Assembly (NCBI GenBank): GCA_027347685.1
Contig: DAIEQM010000020.1
Span: 1-14,221, forward strand
From: UBA5941 sp021824385
GTDB taxonomy: Bacteria; Patescibacteriota; Microgenomatia; UBA8517
DNA: 14,221 nt
Direction of reading: 5' to 3'
Both the position numbers and the translations under genes were made by a program. The notes under the pieces are model-generated. The model did not search any database. It worked only from the letters and a program-made list of their open reading frames with translations, and was not told the origin of the DNA. Positions 12,676 through 14,221 of this stretch are shown here, one piece after another (the stretch's first letter is position 1; every line of letters starts with the position of its first letter).

Positions 12676-14022
12676 AGCTGTTGGGAGGCGAAAGGTAAAG
12701 GTGGTGCCTTTGTTTTCCTCACTGACAAAGGAAATGGTGCCACCCATTTTTTCGAGAAGCATACGTACAACGAAAAGTCCAAGGCCCGTACCATTGATAT
12801 TCTCCGTGCCGGTTTGATGTGCTCTAAAGAACTTCTGAAATACTTGGGCTTTTTTGTCTTCAGGAATTCCAAATCCAGTGTCTGCAAAGCTTACTTCTAA
12901 GAAGCCGTCCTTTTCAACACTGCTCACATTCAAAGTGCCTCCCGAATGGTTGTATTTAATTCCATTTGAAATAAGATTTTCAACCACTTCAGTAAGTTTA
13001 GCTTTATCAGCCTTAACCGTTGCGTGCGATTGGTCCATGGCAGTCGTGACGGTAACCCCAAACGTATTTGCAAAGGGCTCTTGCTGTTTTTTGACTAAAT
13101 CGACTATTTCAACCAAATTCACATCTTCTGTGACAACTTGAATAGTTCCTGACTCAGAACGCGCAACTTCAAGAAGATCGTTAATCAGCTGCTTTAGTCG
13201 CTCCGATGACTGCTTAATGGCATTAAAATCCTCTTGAATGTCGGGCTGAAAGGTAGCACTTTTGTCGGAGATAATATCGACAAACCCTGAAATGGCCGTG
13301 ACAGGAGCTCGTAAGTCATGAGTTGCGATAAAAACAAACTCGTCTTTGAGGCGAAGCAGCTCTTTTGCCTTTTCAAGTTCGCGCTTTTCGGTTTCTTGGA
13401 GCTCCAAATTTGTTTTAACACGATCAATGGCAAGGCCAAAAACCGTCGTGAGTCGAGTGAGGGTATTTGCTTCAAACTCAGTGAGTTTTTGTTCTCCCCT
13501 CGCCATAGTAAGCGCAAAACACCCCAGAACTTTATCACCCAAAATGATTGGGTACACCAAAATGTTTTGTGTACCCAGTGCCGTGTTGATCCCCGACAGA
13601 TCATCTTGTTTTACATACGGGGTCCATACGCGCCAAATATCGTGGCTGGACTCACTCATATGAGTACTGAACACTTTCACAAGTAAATTCTCAGAATTAT
13701 TCATATCGAATTTCATTTCACTTACATGAATGTTGCATGCTTCCATGATTGTTTTATTTATTTCAGTTTGAGTGATGGCAACCATGGAAAGCGGTGCACT
13801 GGGGGAGGTTTCGAGAACGACAATGCCATCGGAAAACCCAAGAGATTGGGTAATAGTTTCTATTGAGCGCTGCGATACGTCATTCAATGAATAACTCGAA
13901 ATCATGATATCGTACAGCTTCTGAATAAGCTCAAGCGTTTTGTTGGCGTTCACCAAATCAACGTTTTTGGTGTAGAGCTCTTTGGTAATGTCTTCAAATT
14001 GAGTTTGAGGAGTGGGCTGCAT
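12673..14022 (-). CDS. Cytosolic GAF-domain sensor histidine kinase
   Basis: This 449-aa kinase has no membrane segment. Residues about 37-205 look like a GAF sensor domain (LYDIMISSYSLNDVSQRSIE... NILVYPIILGDKVLGCFALTM... LTRLTTVFGLAIDRV), flanked by coiled-coil segments at about 8-36 and 205-226. The HisKA domain carries His235 in HDLRAPVTAISG. The ATPase domain has the N box NLISNGIKYN (N353), G1 DTGFG (381-385), the F box FQKFFR, and G2 GTGLG (411-415), so catalysis should be intact. The GAF ligand is unknown. The ATG at 14022 is supported by TGT-TAAACT ending exactly 6 nt upstream. It probably works with the adjacent membrane kinase. Confidence 0.93.
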   Translation of the reverse strand: MQPTPQTQFEDITKELYTKNVDLVNANKTLELIQKLYDIMISSYSLNDVSQRSIETITQSLGFSDGIVVLETSPSAPLSMVAITQTEINKTIMEACNIHVSEMKFDMNNSENLLVKVFSTHMSESSHDIWRVWTPYVKQDDLSGINTALGTQNILVYPIILGDKVLGCFALTMARGEQKLTEFEANTLTRLTTVFGLAIDRVKTNLELQETEKRELEKAKELLRLKDEFVFIATHDLRAPVTAISGFVDIISDKSATFQPDIQEDFNAIKQSSERLKQLINDLLEVARSESGTIQVVTEDVNLVEIVDLVKKQQEPFANTFGVTVTTAMDQSHATVKADKAKLTEVVENLISNGIKYNHSGGTLNVSSVEKDGFLEVSFADTGFGIPEDKKAQVFQKFFRAHQTGTENINGTGLGLFVVRMLLEKMGGTISFVSEENKGTTFTFRLPTA

Positions 14023-14028
14023 CTTTAA

Positions 14029-14037
14029 AGTTTAACA
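14029..14037 (-). promoter_or_regulatory. Extended -10 promoter, leaderless, of the GAF kinase gene
   Basis: Minus strand TGT-TAAACT (hexamer 14029-14034) ends exactly 6 nt before the ATG at 14022. The hexamer is 4/6 and there is no clear -35. Confidence 0.45.
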
Positions 14038-14058
14038 CAGACTGAAGAATTGGGACTG

Positions 14059-14221
14059 TTATACGATCAAGCTTTCTTTAAACTTTTCATTACTAGAAAT
14101 ATAATTTATAAAAGCTTCTTCTCCTTCTTTTCCTAGTTTCTGTATAACGAGACGTAATGAATATTTGTTGTCGGAAATTGGCTGCATATTAATTAGAATG
14201 ATATTTCCTTCAAGCTTATAT
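14059..14221 (-). CDS. C-terminal fragment of an unrecognised protein, cut by the window edge
   Basis: A minus-strand frame is open from the right edge to a TAA at 14059-14061, giving the last 53 residues of a protein (starts YKLEGNIILINMQPI, ends EKFKESLIV). It begins with a beta-like stretch (NIILINMQPI), then NKYSLRLVIQKLG, and ends in a charged helix. The gene ends 36 bp before the GAF kinase start on the same strand, so it may precede the kinases in one transcript. The family is not recognisable from this fragment. Confidence 0.55.
   Translation of the reverse strand, partial: YKLEGNIILINMQPISDNKYSLRLVIQKLGKEGEEAFINYISSNEKFKESLIV

Noticed and set aside
1..14221. tRNA, rRNA, CRISPR array, insertion sequence or prophage
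   Set aside because: No cloverleaf, rRNA-like stretch, regularly spaced repeat, transposase or phage protein was seen on either strand.

Overview
The window looks like a chromosomal stretch from a reduced-genome bacterium, most plausibly a member of the Candidate Phyla Radiation (Patescibacteria, Parcubacteria-like). This is an inference. It rests on compact AT-rich coding, almost exclusive use of TAA stops, a mix of core translation genes (metG, hisS, a SpoU/TrmH methyltransferase) with orphan histidine kinases, a PIF1-like helicase, a small monotopic sugar transferase and a lone dihydroorotate dehydrogenase, and many small unrecognised proteins. No rRNA, tRNA, CRISPR array, insertion sequence or phage gene was seen.

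Layout. Positions 1-132 hold an ambiguous, structured edge region that is open on both strands. From 218 to 2679 there are four minus-strand genes: a PIF1-like helicase (1357-2679), an 81-aa protein, a 68-aa protein and an exported four-cysteine protein. From 2804 to 5338 there are four plus-strand genes: a 16-cysteine multi-zinc-finger protein, an unrecognised 167-aa protein, a PglC/WcaJ-type sugar transferase and a SpoU/TrmH RNA methyltransferase. metG (minus, 5375-7018) is divergent from a small EamA transporter gene (7033) across only 14 bp. hisS, a xylose-isomerase-like TIM-barrel gene, a 95-aa protein and a 119-aa protein then follow on the plus strand to 10580. The right end is minus strand: a truncated unknown gene at the edge, a GAF-domain histidine kinase, a two-TM histidine kinase, and pyrD.

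How the genes work together. The window is mostly a set of short, largely independent transcription units. metG, hisS and the methyltransferase serve translation. The sugar transferase starts envelope glycan assembly on a lipid carrier. The two kinases are adjacent and co-oriented and probably feed one signalling pathway, but no response regulator lies in the window. pyrD contributes to pyrimidine synthesis or salvage.

The strongest non-obvious signal is in start sites. Most core genes have a TATAAT-like -10 hexamer placed exactly, or almost exactly, 6 nt before the start codon, often with an extended TGn, and no Shine-Dalgarno sequence. That predicts leaderless mRNAs. In contrast, the small or accessory genes carry a strong Shine-Dalgarno and a conventional 5' leader. 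Two accessory promoters also have a perfect palindrome at the predicted transcription start, which suggests operators.
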